A stretch of DNA of 64,000 nucleotides, from positions 124,001 to 188,000 of the forward strand of contig JARVKI010000031.1 in the NCBI GenBank assembly GCA_036674765.1, read 5' to 3'. The translations under genes were made by a program, and so were the position numbers. This document shows, in pieces, positions 12,348-23,438 of the stretch (its first letter is position 1; each line of letters begins with the position of its first letter). The notes below the pieces were generated by a model, which had not been told where the DNA came from, did not search any database, and saw only the letters and a list, made by a program, of their open reading frames with translations. The stretch comes from Seiridium cupressi (Eukaryota; Ascomycota; Sordariomycetes; Amphisphaeriales; Sporocadaceae).

Positions 12348-14883
12348 TACCTGGGTACTATTCAAAAGACCAAGTCAGAACGAGTGGCTAGGCTCATCGC
12401 TACTGGAACGCCGCTCTCGCACCAAGTTTCAGACTTGAATCTGATAGCGGCAGCTTTCAACGAACACCCCTTGTTGCCCTGACAATCGACAAGTATTCGC
12501 ATGCTGCGGGCCGGATAGCATTACACCTCGCCAGATGGCAATCGCTTACAAAAAGCAATGCCGTAGTCCTCAAACAGGTGCATCGTGTAAGCCTCCATTG
12601 GCCGATTACCGCTTAGTCAAATAACTGGACTGCACCGAAACGCCCGAAGGCCGCAGCGGCTTTTCTCAAAGTGCGGGATATACTCATTGCTAATCAACTG
12701 ACGTTGCACCTGAAGCAATCTACATCTTACAGTATTTTATTACGTGAACAAAACAACCAGGCAATACCCAACGGTCATTGTTTGACTTTCCGTCAATGAA
12801 CTCACCAACGGCTGGTCAAGTCGAGTGTTTTGTTGGGAGTTTGTCCTATCGCAGCATTTCACAACGTGGGGGATATCCCAAAGGACAGCCGTCTCTATTC
12901 GTAAGTTTACAGCGGGGTAATGCAGTTGGATATGGAAGTGAACTCGGAATGGCGCTCGGAAGCTTCTGCACGATGCAAACCCCTCAACATGTCACCCAGT
13001 GAGAATCGCTCCGAGGCGCACACCATCGGGGTACAGCCCCGGTACAACCAAGACATCGGGTCCAGGTATTGCGCACCAGGACCAGTCCTCACGATGATGC
13101 TGGCGGGGTAGCGGAGTCGTATCGTCAGCCATGGAAGTCAACAATCAGATGATGCGGCCGTTTAGGCAAGTCAGCTGTGCGGGATAGTCGAAGTTAAGTA
13201 GACAGGCGACCAATGAGAACAGAGCGTGCGTGAAACGTGAAGCGTCCTTCTGGATATTCATAGCTGCGACGGGACACATCTGTACGCAGGTTTTAGGTGC
13301 TCGTAACGATCCGAAGCCGGGATGCGAGTCATTTTTCCTAGGTTGACTCCAGTTGCCTGCAGATGGTGCCTTGGTTCGTGCGAATGTAGGTACGCGAAAC
13401 TGTATCGCAATAGACACACAATAGTCAAGACGCGCCAGTACAATTGTTGGTGGGATGGCCATATTTGCGGATTCAGGGTCCAAACCCTTCTCTCTCTTCT
13501 TTAGCTACAGTAGCTAGCTTCATCGCAGTCCTTGCTGATGAAGGCGCAAAGTGGAGTTTTGGCGATGATGGGAATCTGACCGCTGCTCGCTGAGTAGAAG
13601 CACGTTCCTCATAGATATGATGAGTGAGACGCTGCTAAGTTTATGGGGCGCGAAACAGTCAGAGTAGATTACACTGCTTCGGTAGAGCCAGGACTGAAAA
13701 ACTCGCCCAGCGCACCTACCAGAGACAAATGACAAATGGGCGACCACGGTCAATGCGCGCTCAGCAAAAGGAACAGCTATCACAGGTTTCCCCTTTCTGC
13801 GAAGAGGCCAGCGAGACACGCTACGATTGTGATGGGTGAAGTTTAATTGCCTATCTCTTGAATATTCGTGTCATTCCGGGTCCAGATGTCGCTGTGATCA
13901 CCCTCGGGTCAATGGAGCAGTCGTGAGTAAAGTGGCCCATTACGGGCACGCCCGGATAACAGTGGAAAGACAACCCCCATAAATTGCCATGGCAGCTGGT
14001 GCTTTACGGTGTTCTGCTCCGTCCGGGCGCATGATAATGATGGATGGAATCGCAGTAGGGCAGAGGGGAAGACCAATTGCGAGTTGCCGCTGCGTTGCCG
14101 GAAGCCTCACTACAATCCACACGTCCAGACTGCATGGTCTCGTTGGTCCGCGGTCGGGTTTCAAGAGACTCTCAAACGTCGTTGCCGGCAAGAACGGCCC
14201 TACGTCATCAAGCATTGTTACGGGGGAGAGGCATGGAATCCACGGTAGCTTTGCTTCAGCCCAACGAGCAGCTGCTGCAGACATGGAATCACAGTCAAAC
14301 ATGTCAGATTGCATAGCGCGCACAAAGGCAAAAAGAAATGCATTGCGGCTTGCGGCCTCCATTGTTAGGGTTGGTTGGGTCTTCTAGAATCGGTAGGTAT
14401 CCCTCAGCAACCAAGACAGAAGGAGTGAAGGGGGAGAAAGTCCCAGCAATCTCAATCTGCCCACCCTTCCCCGTCTTTTGGTCTCCTAATTCCCAACTCC
14501 CTGCTGATAAGACCAACGGTATTGCGACCGCAACGTTTGTGCTGGTATGCCAGAGGATCCGGCTAGCCAGAGATTCGTAAAGGAGGGAGAGCGAGAGAGA
14601 AGGGGAGCACGTTTTAGTTTTAGCTGATCTCCAGACGAGCACACTACCGGCGAGCGATCATTCCATTAGCTGGAAGCCAAACCGCCTTGCGGACCATCGC
14701 TCTGGGCCAATTCATGGGGCACGAGGGAGCGCAGATATGCGGCGGCTATCGCCACGCCCGTCGCAGGGTGACATGCGCGATACCTGCTGAACACCCCTGT
14801 AAGACCAAGCCAACCAACGGATCGGATACCTGACCTGGCCTGGGAACTCTGGTCGCTGCGCTGCCTGTCCAGCATCCCAGTGG
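12348..14883. other. Gene-poor stretch, nothing supported
   Basis: 2.5 kb between TOP3 and the leader of the Stb3 gene. Open frames up to 140 codons exist (for example 14362-13940 on the minus strand), but they overlap equally long frames on other strands and show no domain, intron chain or repeat. I see no RNA gene. Confidence 0.5.
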
Positions 14884-15271
14884 GTGTTGTCGCTTGTATG
14901 TAAGTGCGCTGTGTCGCTCCTTTCCTGCTTTGGGTCCTCTCCTTCCTCAAGCAATATCAACAAAGAGAACAACGACACGCATTTTTTGCACCCAAACTCA
15001 TCTTCTTGTCACAGCTACGGTAATCGCGACAGCGCTGCTATTCTGCCCTTCCTTTCTTCGTGGTTCTGCTCTTCATCCCGGAGCAAAGACCCCATCGCCA
15101 TTTCAACTTGCCTACTTCGGAGCTGTGCTTGTAAGTCGCCCTCTGACTCAACCCTCTCCCCCGGAGCGACTCGGCCAACCCGACGCGTCACACTCCCTCT
15201 GTCATCGTGCAACCTGCTTATTCTGTGTCGCTTCAACATACAGACACGTACTGAAGTACTCAATTTTCAAA
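14884..15271 (+). promoter_or_regulatory. Long pyrimidine-rich 5' leader of the Stb3 gene, possible leader intron
   Basis: The sequence upstream of the Stb3 ATG is rich in CT tracts. A candidate leader intron runs from GTAAGT at 15131 to CAG at 15243 (113 bases). The frame upstream of the ATG happens to stay open for over 120 codons, but the peptide is low in fungal-protein character, so I treat it as leader. Short upstream ATGs, such as the one at about 14897, could act as upstream ORFs. Confidence 0.4.
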
Positions 15272-16351
15272 ATGGCTTCATTGGCAACCGCTGCTGCTGT
15301 TCGCGATATCCCCAAGACCTCCCTCGGCCGAGACAACTTAACTGCTGTAGCGGCCGCCCGGAGCGTCCCTGTGACACGAACCCATTCCCTCCCGACTCCT
15401 CCCAACTCCATATCTCCTGCGCTGCCTCCCCATGGGCTCAAGGCTCAGCTGCAGAAGGCCTCCAGGCTCGAACCCATCGACTCGGATCTGGATCTGCACG
15501 ACAGCACCGACTCCGACTCGGTAGGGTCGCCCGCCTACGAATCCGCGGGCGCCATCACGTCAGTCATGCTGTCCAAGTATCACCTCCCAGAGATCCTGCT
15601 GAACCACGGGCCCATGCCCATCCGCTACATCATGGGCTACCTGACGACTTCCGTCCCTGGTTTCGCCGGCATCCCGCCTCCCAAGGCTCGAAGATTGGTG
15701 GTCGCTGCGCTGGAAGGACGTGGACAAGGACACGGAGCCGAAGGCGGACGGGTGAACGGTGACGTGGTGTTTGAGAAGGTTGGCTGGGGAAGATGGGATG
15801 CGAAGCGACGTGGCCAGCCGAACCGGGACGCCTCATCCCGACGGTCACCAGACACCGCTCCCTACCCGACCAGCATCCCCATCATCAAGGGCGCGCGAGC
15901 TATCGACCGGTCCAGGTTGAACCTGCGCGCCCCTAGCATTGGCAACTCGGCCGCCTTTTCCCATGACGATCATGACGTTACCATGCTGGAGAACGAGGCA
16001 GATAAGATGTCCCTCGACTCGCTGGATGGACCTGCTTCGGCTTCCTGTTCCGAGGCTCCCGACGATAACGACATGATCATGAACGACGACCCCGAGGATG
16101 CCACGGACGACGAAGACTGGGCTGCCGTCGGAGCCGCCGCCTTGAGAGCAGGCTCCTACTCCAGCCCGGCTGACGCCCACCACGGCTTTTCCCATGTATA
16201 TAACAACAACGGCGGATTCCGCTCTTTCTCTGGCACCGGCATGCTTCGAGAGCCTCGACTGGACAACATCGACCTGGCTGCATTGGCTGCTTCGCCCAAT
16301 ACCCAAGAGCGTGAGGCCATCCAGGCTCTTTTGCAACTCGGTTCTGTATAA
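15272..16351 (+). CDS. stb3: Stb3-family Sin3-binding transcription regulator
   Basis: A single exon coding for 359 residues. Yeast Stb3 binds the Sin3 histone deacetylase complex and the ribosomal RNA processing element (RRPE), linking growth signals to ribosome-biogenesis genes; a similar nuclear role is inferred here. The Stb3 domain starts near residue 95 with ITSVMLSKYHLPEILLNHGP and includes the segment IRYIMGYLTTSVPGFAGIPP. It ends with a second conserved block around FEKVGWGRWDAKRRGQP (residues about 170-185). The N-terminus carries the phosphorylation-prone block VTRTHSLPTPPNS. The C-terminal half is acidic (DDNDMIMNDDPEDATDDEDW) and ends in the short helix EREAIQALLQLGSV. I chose the ATG at 15272 because the fungal family begins with a similar MA-rich, IPKT-containing segment. 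Confidence 0.9.
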   Translation: MASLATAAAVRDIPKTSLGRDNLTAVAAARSVPVTRTHSLPTPPNSISPALPPHGLKAQLQKASRLEPIDSDLDLHDSTDSDSVGSPAYESAGAITSVMLSKYHLPEILLNHGPMPIRYIMGYLTTSVPGFAGIPPPKARRLVVAALEGRGQGHGAEGGRVNGDVVFEKVGWGRWDAKRRGQPNRDASSRRSPDTAPYPTSIPIIKGARAIDRSRLNLRAPSIGNSAAFSHDDHDVTMLENEADKMSLDSLDGPASASCSEAPDDNDMIMNDDPEDATDDEDWAAVGAAALRAGSYSSPADAHHGFSHVYNNNGGFRSFSGTGMLREPRLDNIDLAALAASPNTQEREAIQALLQLGSV

Positions 16352-17314
16352 TAATCCTGCATTGGTGGCGTTTTTTTGGGAGAGACCACCGAATTTGGAA
16401 CGGTCTGGTTCGGTTGGCTGGCTGGCTGGACTGGTTTTTGTGTCCCCCGTGATCGAGGCGGCGTTCCTCTTGATCACACCCTAGCATATTATCGACACAC
16501 GGCGTCTCTGGCATAATACGATCTGGAGGAATTCTTGGGTTTGGGTTGGTACGGTTTGCTTTTTGGGGGGTAATCCCCACAACAAGAACATTCATAGCAT
16601 GATTTTGGCATGCTCGTGGCCCAGGAGGTTCATTATTCGTCTGACCTCCTTGGTAGCGGGCCTCTTTTGGAGTCGACGTCTACTCTTCACTCACACGAAC
16701 TCACGACCCCCTCAGTGTAGATGGATGTGGAACGAATACCATCAACAACTCAATCAGGAGGATATGGGCGACCTAGAGACCATGGATGCGTCCTAGCGTG
16801 CTCGGTCCCGGATATCCTCTGGTGGCACTATTTCCTTCATCTCAACTTATACCCCCTTTTAGCACATGTTTTTTCCCATCTTGTTTTCCGCTGGCAGAAA
16901 ATTATACCCACTTCAACATCAACGTGGGAATCTACACGTCCCCTCTGGCAGATAACTCAACCTCTGCTAGCTACGGGACATGCTATCTTGATTCGAGCAG
17001 AATTTTGTTGCGTTGTCGCATATACACATTTTAATCCTTTTGGTGGGGAAGTGCTGAGCATTGATTCACACTTTTCGATTGGGTGGACGCTGGCAATCAG
17101 CTGGATATGCGCCAAGCAGCCAGCAACTCACCACACGGAGGATAGGCTGGTAGAAGATCAAGTGGACATCTTAGCAGTGGTATATCATGTTAAGATCGGA
17201 GACTCGACAAAAGTCCAGCTTGATCGGAGGAGAGAAAAGAAAACAAGAACAGTTTTGGAGGATTGGAATGATTAGTGCACGTTTCTAGTTGTGCTGTTGA
17301 CGCTACGTCCTCGC
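16352..17314. other. 3' flank of the Stb3 gene, no gene seen
   Basis: About 1 kb of T-rich sequence downstream of the Stb3 stop. It probably contains a long 3' untranslated region. One long frame (16721-17275, +) has no recognisable content and I do not accept it as a gene. Confidence 0.45.
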
Positions 17315-17760
17315 TCACCACAGAATGGAACTCTCGATCGTCTTCCCCAATAATTTTCCCTCATACCTAGTGTACACTTGTGATTTTGATTTTGATGGTG
17401 ACTCCTTGACCGGTTGTTTACGAGAGGGCTTTGGTGGCAATGTGTCAATAGCGGGAGAAGGATATTTCCAGTATCTCGCTGCAGTTTGATTATTGTTTTG
17501 ACTACAGTCGTGCAGCGACTTCAGGGAAGGGCTATAATCAACGGGGGCGACCTTCCATCGGCGAACAAGGACGATATGCATGATATTCAAACGAAGTTCT
17601 TTCTCAAGCTTGTCGATTAGGCTCTGACACATCTTCACGGGATGAAATCCGAGGAATATTACGACGGAGTCTAATGAGTTCTCCGTAGAAAACACTGGAT
17701 GAAAAAGAAGGGTCCCTATCGTCAAAGCTTGCTCGATTAGTAGCAATAAGACGGAACGGT
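17315..17760 (-). CDS. Possible protein-coding segment beside the false gap, unidentified
   Basis: The minus strand stays open for about 147 codons. Its peptide looks protein-like: a hydrophobic start (SVLLLLIEQALTIGTLLF), then FLGFHPVKMCQSLIDKLEKE, and a basic Pro/Ser/Lys-rich tail (PPKPSRKQPVKESPSKSKSQ). No start ATG or family is recognised. A second coding-like minus segment lies at about 18285-18110, on the far side of the poly-T tract. The two could belong to one gene split by a T-tract and an assembly fault, or both could be chance. Confidence 0.25.
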
Positions 17761-17790
17761 CATTTGATTAGAAAAAAATAACCTGAATTG

Positions 17791-17795
<5 letters not shown>

Positions 17796-17832
<37 letters not shown>
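17796..17832. repeat. Poly-T tract (37 T), left copy
   Basis: Uninterrupted T run. It probably represents the same genomic tract as the 31-T run at 18059-18089, because the sequences around the two runs are noisy copies of each other (see findings). Confidence 0.8.
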
Positions 17833-17836
<4 letters not shown>

Positions 17837-18056
17837 CAAAAAATTTTAAGGGTAGGGAAAAAAAAAAAAACCTTAAAACAAAAAATTTAAACTAGGCAAA
17901 TGTGAACCCCACCCCCAAAAAAAATTAAAAATTATNNNNNNNNNNTCTCCTTATAAAAAACTGGATTTAAATTACGGTTCCCTACCGTAAATTCTTGCTC
18001 TTTTTTTTCCAATACTACGGAATGTTTTTTTTTTTTTAAAAAAAAAACCTTAATTT

Positions 18057-18058
<2 letters not shown>
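17833..18058. other. Low-quality duplicated read ends around a 10-N assembly gap
   Basis: The N run is at 17936-17945. The segment 17833-17935 is a degraded colinear copy of the true sequence at about 18098-18200. The segment 17946-18058 is a degraded colinear copy of 17680-17795, base-for-base in register, with many G positions replaced. This should be treated as an assembly artefact, not as genomic sequence. Confidence 0.85.

Positions 18059-18089
<31 letters not shown>
18059..18089. repeat. Poly-T tract (31 T), right copy
   Basis: Uninterrupted T run, likely the same tract as 17796-17832 seen from the other contig. Confidence 0.8.
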
Positions 18090-18656
18090 CTTTTTTTCTC
18101 CCCAAGAGATTTAAGGGGTCGCTACTAACAATACTCCGTTCAGACATAACTTTAAACGTAGGACATGGTCTCCCCACCCCCAATATCAATTTACTATGTC
18201 TTCCAACATGTACACTCAGTACTTCAAAGATGTCGTGTACATACTCTCCTACAAATGTGATCGAGAATCGGAACACAGGGTGCTAACCAGTATCAAACTC
18301 AACACCAAAGAATACTAGGATATGGGCTGGATTTGGCATAGTCTTGTTTCGGTCCTGCTTTATCGCAAGAGTTTTCGTGGAGTTTGAGCTTCGGGGCCAG
18401 GACTTGAAGATACATTGAAGATGCGCTGGGCGAACGCAGTAGTCCTTGAGTCGCCTATAATCTTTGGTTGTGTCGAAACTTTACGTGTCAAGCGAGACTC
18501 AGGCCCATCAATGATGTCAGTCTCCAGCGAGTCCCGCCAAACATGAATTATTATCCAAGATTATATAGGATAAATAACAGAATAGGTCTAGCAGGTGTTT
18601 CTTGTTCTGATTCTGTTACCCTAGAAGGGATTCCAAATAACAGATTGAAACATCCT
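18090..18656. other. Unassigned sequence right of the false gap
   Basis: The minus strand from about 18285 to 18110 is open and coding-like (HPVFRFSITFVGEYVHDIFE), preceded by a possible acceptor TTAG. No gene model can be completed. The remainder shows nothing I can name. Confidence 0.3.
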
Positions 18657-19579
18657 TCAATACAGCAAGCAAAGCCCGAGGTCTAAGAGAGACTTTGCGT
18701 AAGTAAAACTCTGGAATGAATGAAAGACATGTACCTTGATCATTGGATAACTCGCCACTTGCATTCTGCCAGTTCATTTCTAGCTTCTGGGCAAGTTTTA
18801 CCGGGTCTGTTACAATGCGGCCAGCTAACGACAGCAACCTCTGCTTGATGAATGAACGCGCCGCAAGATCATTTGTATACAGGCCGGTAGTATACAGTGT
18901 GAAGGCTAGCAGTTCATCCGTATAGGAATCGTTCTCTATAAGAGAACAGGCATTTAAGGTTCGTTGCGTTGAGGCTAAGATTATCTCATCTCGAGCGTCG
19001 GTGTTCTTGACCTTTGCCAGGTATGTAATCCTTACACAGTGCACCAAGGCATCATTATAACGGGGTTTCTGTATAAGTTGTTGCAGATGGTCATCCATAT
19101 GGTCGTCATTGAGAAAGGTTCAGGTTCTGAACAAATGTCTTCAAGATCTTGCTCTGGTTATTCCTATGTCGCAGCATCTGTCCTAATCGGAGCTCAAGAC
19201 GCTCCCCATCGGATTCGAAGGCCCCCCAGAACCACTGCTTTTCGGTTGCTGCCTGTTTGCTGAGGATAGCAGACCTCAAGCGACTCAACCGCCCAGGATG
19301 GTAAAGAAGAGCGGCCACTGGGTTCGAGATTCCTATAGGAGGTGTAATGTCATGAAAGTAAGATGACTGGACGTCCCATTGTATCTTTTGGACCGTTAGC
19401 CTCTCCAGCTGTCGACTACATATGTTTGCGTTAGACCAGTCGTTCCAAAGCGACGTCTGGGGACTGAAAATCGCATTCCGGTCGCTCTTCGACGGGTCTC
19501 CTTGTTTGACGTAAACGTTATTCGATAGAATAGTGAGAAAGTCGGAGGCCTTGAGCTCGTACTCTTCAGTACTGAGCAT
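18657..19579 (-). pseudogene. Unrecognised fungal gene with an internal frame break
   Basis: A coding-like chain on the minus strand that I cannot assign to a family. It starts at the ATG at 19579 (MLSTEEYELKASDFLTILSN) and runs to about 19106. It then continues in another frame from about 19100 (MDDHLQQLIQKPRYNDALVH) to 18735. A 52-base GT/AG intron (18734-18683) then joins a short last exon ending at a stop at 18657-18659. The two main frames meet within 12 bases, too close for a normal intron. A one-base indel near 19100-19110 is the simplest explanation; a 64-base intron with a weak GTTCAG donor is the alternative. The content is helical, without membrane segments. An open segment further upstream (19859-19640, MARPTVVADVAPKIWKSLAA) may be an earlier exon, but I found no in-phase splice. 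Because sequence quality is poor nearby, this may be an intact gene with a base error. Confidence 0.45.
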
Positions 19580-19859
19580 GGCAGTAGTATGTATGTGGTC
19601 AAGGCAGTAGCCTATTCCGATCAGTCTTGATACCAGGCACTGCACTGTTGATTGTAGTCACTGGCTGTTCCGCCTTGCCAAACATAACGATTCGGGGTTC
19701 TTCCGCAGCAAGACTCTTCCAGATCTTTGGCGCTACGTCGGCAACCACGGTTGGCCTTGCCATAATCAATGACCTCTCAAAGCACCATAAGCTTGGATTC
19801 AGAATAGGGAATTGGGTTCTGTCAATAGACGCCGGATCATATTTCGGGCCTTTCTGCAA

Positions 19860-22800
19860 GTCGCTCCTCTTTTTCTCGCATCTTTCTTTTTTCCTTTGTC
19901 AATGATTCTCCCTAACACAAGTATCAGTCTGCATATTTTCTTCTACATCTGGCATCCAAGCTTTGATTTCGGTCGTCGTCTTGATTCCTGTCCTGGCCTG
20001 ATTACACAGATTTGTACCCAAACTCCGCACATGGAAATTTATTACCATTAACACATTTAATTACCAGCCTGTATAGGTAAGCTGAATTAATGTACACGTT
20101 TACTTGTTAAACAATTTACATACTTCATATATAGCCTATTTTTAGATTCTTGACAACTAAATAAGTTAGTTTTTGACCTAGTTCTTCTAACTCACCCGGT
20201 ATATTACTGCTCACTCAGATCTTGTTGGGGAGCGACTGTGCAGCTGAAATATTGCCTGCATTTGGAATAGCCCTTGTGCCAGTCGCCATTAATCAAGCTG
20301 AAAGTTGTCCCGCACAGCGGCGGCGGCGCGCCCTTGAAAAGTCGATAGAAGAGTCAAGAGGGTCCTGTGGAAATGCCGAAGCCAGCATGACGTGATGCTT
20401 GTTGGCTATGCAGGCTCTTTTGGCCCTGACAATATACCAACCCAGACGATTGGACAAGAGTGAACCCTCGTTACATTCAAGCCTTGTTCGGATTGCATGC
20501 CGTACAGGAACCTTGCAGAGGCCCCGTAGGTGTTCATACATTGTCACCACTGTGATTTCTAAAGATCCTGACTTGGATTCATAAGTTCCCCTGCAATGTA
20601 CTGCTCCGCAGGGATTCGAATATACTTGAAATGAAGCTGTGAGAATCTTCGAATCAGCAGGCTGGCACGGCTTTGAGACCTACGTCATACGCAGAAGCTG
20701 TATGGATACCAACTCTCCGTCCAACAGCGGTGTCTTTTGATTTCTTCTATCCTCTCAGTCTTCTCATAAAGCCTTCTTCGGTCAGTAGTTTTGGGAAAGA
20801 TTCATGTACGAGCTCAAGGGTGTCTCCGCCGCATACCAGTCGTAAGCCTTGATAGGCATCGGCCACAGAAGTCCGGATAGTCCGACAACATCTCAACCAA
20901 GTCTGCGGCATGCCAGAGCTGTAATGAGGTCGAGATCTAGGATCTCATAGGAGGAAGATGTTGGTATAAAGAATGCAGCAGGCTGCGCTCGGTCGTTGCC
21001 GCGTTCAGCCTGGCCCCTTTAAACCACATTGCCCATGTTTCGTAAGCCGCCCAATGGGATGGCTTGGTCACAGAATCCATCTGCTGGTTGGGTACCACCT
21101 GGCTGGGTTGCATGGCAGCACGGCCGCGCTCGGTATTTGCGGCTGCGCACGCGTCGGGTAGCATGTCATCCATGTTCAGCCCATGAGGGATGAGCCTCGT
21201 GCGTTGCGCATGTGTGAGAGGGACAAAAACAGTCCAGATTGGGTAATCGATCGCTTATGTTGGCGAGCACCCAGCAGTGAATGATCCATGTTCCGCTTAT
21301 GCCGAACGTGGAAGGATGCCTGGATATGATTAACTCTGTGTGCAGCCAGTATACCCTAAGGTTTGTCTTTACAATGCTGACGGCAGATGCATGGCTCGCT
21401 TACTCCATCCATCCCGGACACGGCATTTTGCCCTCGCCCCGAAAGGAGTGCATTGTGTGCAGTGGTATGCATTCTCGCTGTTGCTGTACGGCGTAAGTAG
21501 AGTAACAGTAAGCAGGACTTGCAACTCGACTACGCCTGCCTGTCAAATATGCAAATGCAGGTTTGTGGCTCAGCACAGTCCGCTCTCGGAGACAAGTGTA
21601 GACTCACGGTGTAGGTGGGTTGAGACTTAGAGACCAGGCCAAATGAATCTTTCTAGAACAAACTCCATGCAGATCCGCACGCCCGGCAGTGTGCCACCAA
21701 TGACACGCAGTGCATAATGCATCTTTTGCAGGCATTTGGGGCTTCCTGGCACATAAAATCGCCGATTAGCACGCTGAGGTAACTTTGGGGCCATCGGTGA
21801 ACTAGTCAGAGTCCATATAGTTGCTAAAGTTGGACGCGTTATCTTATGCGTAGTCCTAGAGGATCAGATACGCATGTCTTACGTGTCAGTCGGACGCAGC
21901 TGGGGTCCAGCAATGCACATTACAGCCTGTATGGCACGACGATATGAACGGTATTTGGTTCAATTAACTACTAAGTCGATGACAAATCAGATGGTGTGCG
22001 TTGCGAGTGCCACCAGGACACTCGTCAACGCAGACACCACGAACCAGCATTCTCATGCTTCCGGGCTACACCGTGCACAGCACAGTATCTCCGTTCAGCA
22101 CTCCCTTCCCTTGGCCGAGACCTGTTAAATCTTACCCAAGGGGTACAGGATGTAGTGAGATGAACTACAGTTGCTGCTTATCGACCTGACCCTCCGCCTT
22201 TTCTAAGCCGTGAGGCAGTTTGCATCCTTTCTAGCAAATGCTAACCGCTGCTCGAGTTCCATACAAGCAGCCATCCTGACTAGCAGGTAGTTCTAACTTT
22301 ATGAGCACACTCGGCGCGGCGCTTCTTCTGCCTTCTCGGAGCGTGTGCGCTCGACGGCATATGGTCCGAGGGCCGAGGTGATGCTAGCATTGACGGCAAT
22401 AGAGGGCCATGCATCTTCCCATCCAGCGGAAATTCGTGTAATGATGCCCAGCTTATGTGATAGTGATTTCCTCCCAACGCTTTCAAGTCCCGCTTGCATT
22501 TCTGGCGGTCACCGATCTTGCCACGGTGCCGTCCAGAAAGCTGAGCCTTGGTATGTCGACAACCAGTGTCTGCCTCGACCACATACCTCCAATATGGATC
22601 TCGGCTACGATATGAAGCAGTGAGACAACCTTGGAAATGCGAATTGGACGCAGTCCCGCATTTCCTACTGAATCCGTAATCGCTCGATCGGCTGCCAGCG
22701 AAGAGAAGTGTCAACATCAAGTTGAGTCAGATTCTTTCGTAGCAAAGTCGTCATTAAGCTCGTCTGGCATTCGTGATTAGGTCGTCCGTCCATTCGTAAG

Positions 22801-23438
22801 ACATGATCCAAGGCCGGGAAGTAGAAAAGAAAACTTGAAGCGAGTGCGCAGACCGGATGGAGGTGTTCGTCCCAAGTCGCGGAATGGGGTATCATCTAGA
22901 AAGAAAGCCGCTTTATGCCGTGTATAAACCAAGAGAAACAGCAAGGGAATCCGATAAACCAATGATTTCTGACCCGGTCGCTGCCGGGTATGGGTGGTGC
23001 ATTGCTGCGTATACCTCTTATTTTAGCGAGAAGAAAACCCGGTCTTCTATATCTCAAAGACCTGCCCTGCTGTAAATGCAATCAAAATGCCCTTCCGGAC
23101 CCAGCCATGATGAGACGAAAGGAATAGCCTGTGACCGAGCTGGCGGTTGTAGTGATATGAGATTGCCCGACCCAAAAAAAAAATCAAACGCTCGCTTGCT
23201 ATAAATTAATGAAATCGAAAACAAAGAAAACCTGGATATTATATGCCGATTGGGTTTCTGGTGTCTGAGAGTCGCCCCTGAGATGATGCAAAACGCCGAT
23301 ATGCCCTGAAATGCCATGATTCTGTGCCGAAGTACGCTGCCCGAGTCGGGGAGGTGGAGACCGTTGACAATGTATGTCGACGATCTCTCATGAGGATGTG
23401 ACTACTGGGGACTGAGATCCCGTTGTAGGTGGTGGTTG
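19860..23438. other. Gene-poor stretch with a short AT-rich patch
   Basis: 3.6 kb without a supported gene. The segment 20035-20215 is markedly AT-rich compared with its surroundings, which could be untranscribed spacer or an old repeat-induced mutation remnant, but no repeat copy is present in this window to test it. Open frames up to about 146 codons (22720-22280, -) have no recognisable content. The part near 23400 is probably the 3' flank of the gene ending at 23439. Confidence 0.45.

Noticed and set aside
13940..14387. Frames of 132-140 codons on both strands at the same place
   Set aside because: Equal openness on both strands, with no family content, is typical of chance in GC-balanced DNA.
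14894..15271. Open N-terminal extension of the Stb3 frame by 126 codons
   Set aside because: The peptide is not like family members, crosses a likely leader intron and lies in CT-rich leader sequence.
20035..20215. AT-rich patch as a repeat-induced point mutation remnant
   Set aside because: It is too short, and there is no second copy in the window to compare mutation direction.
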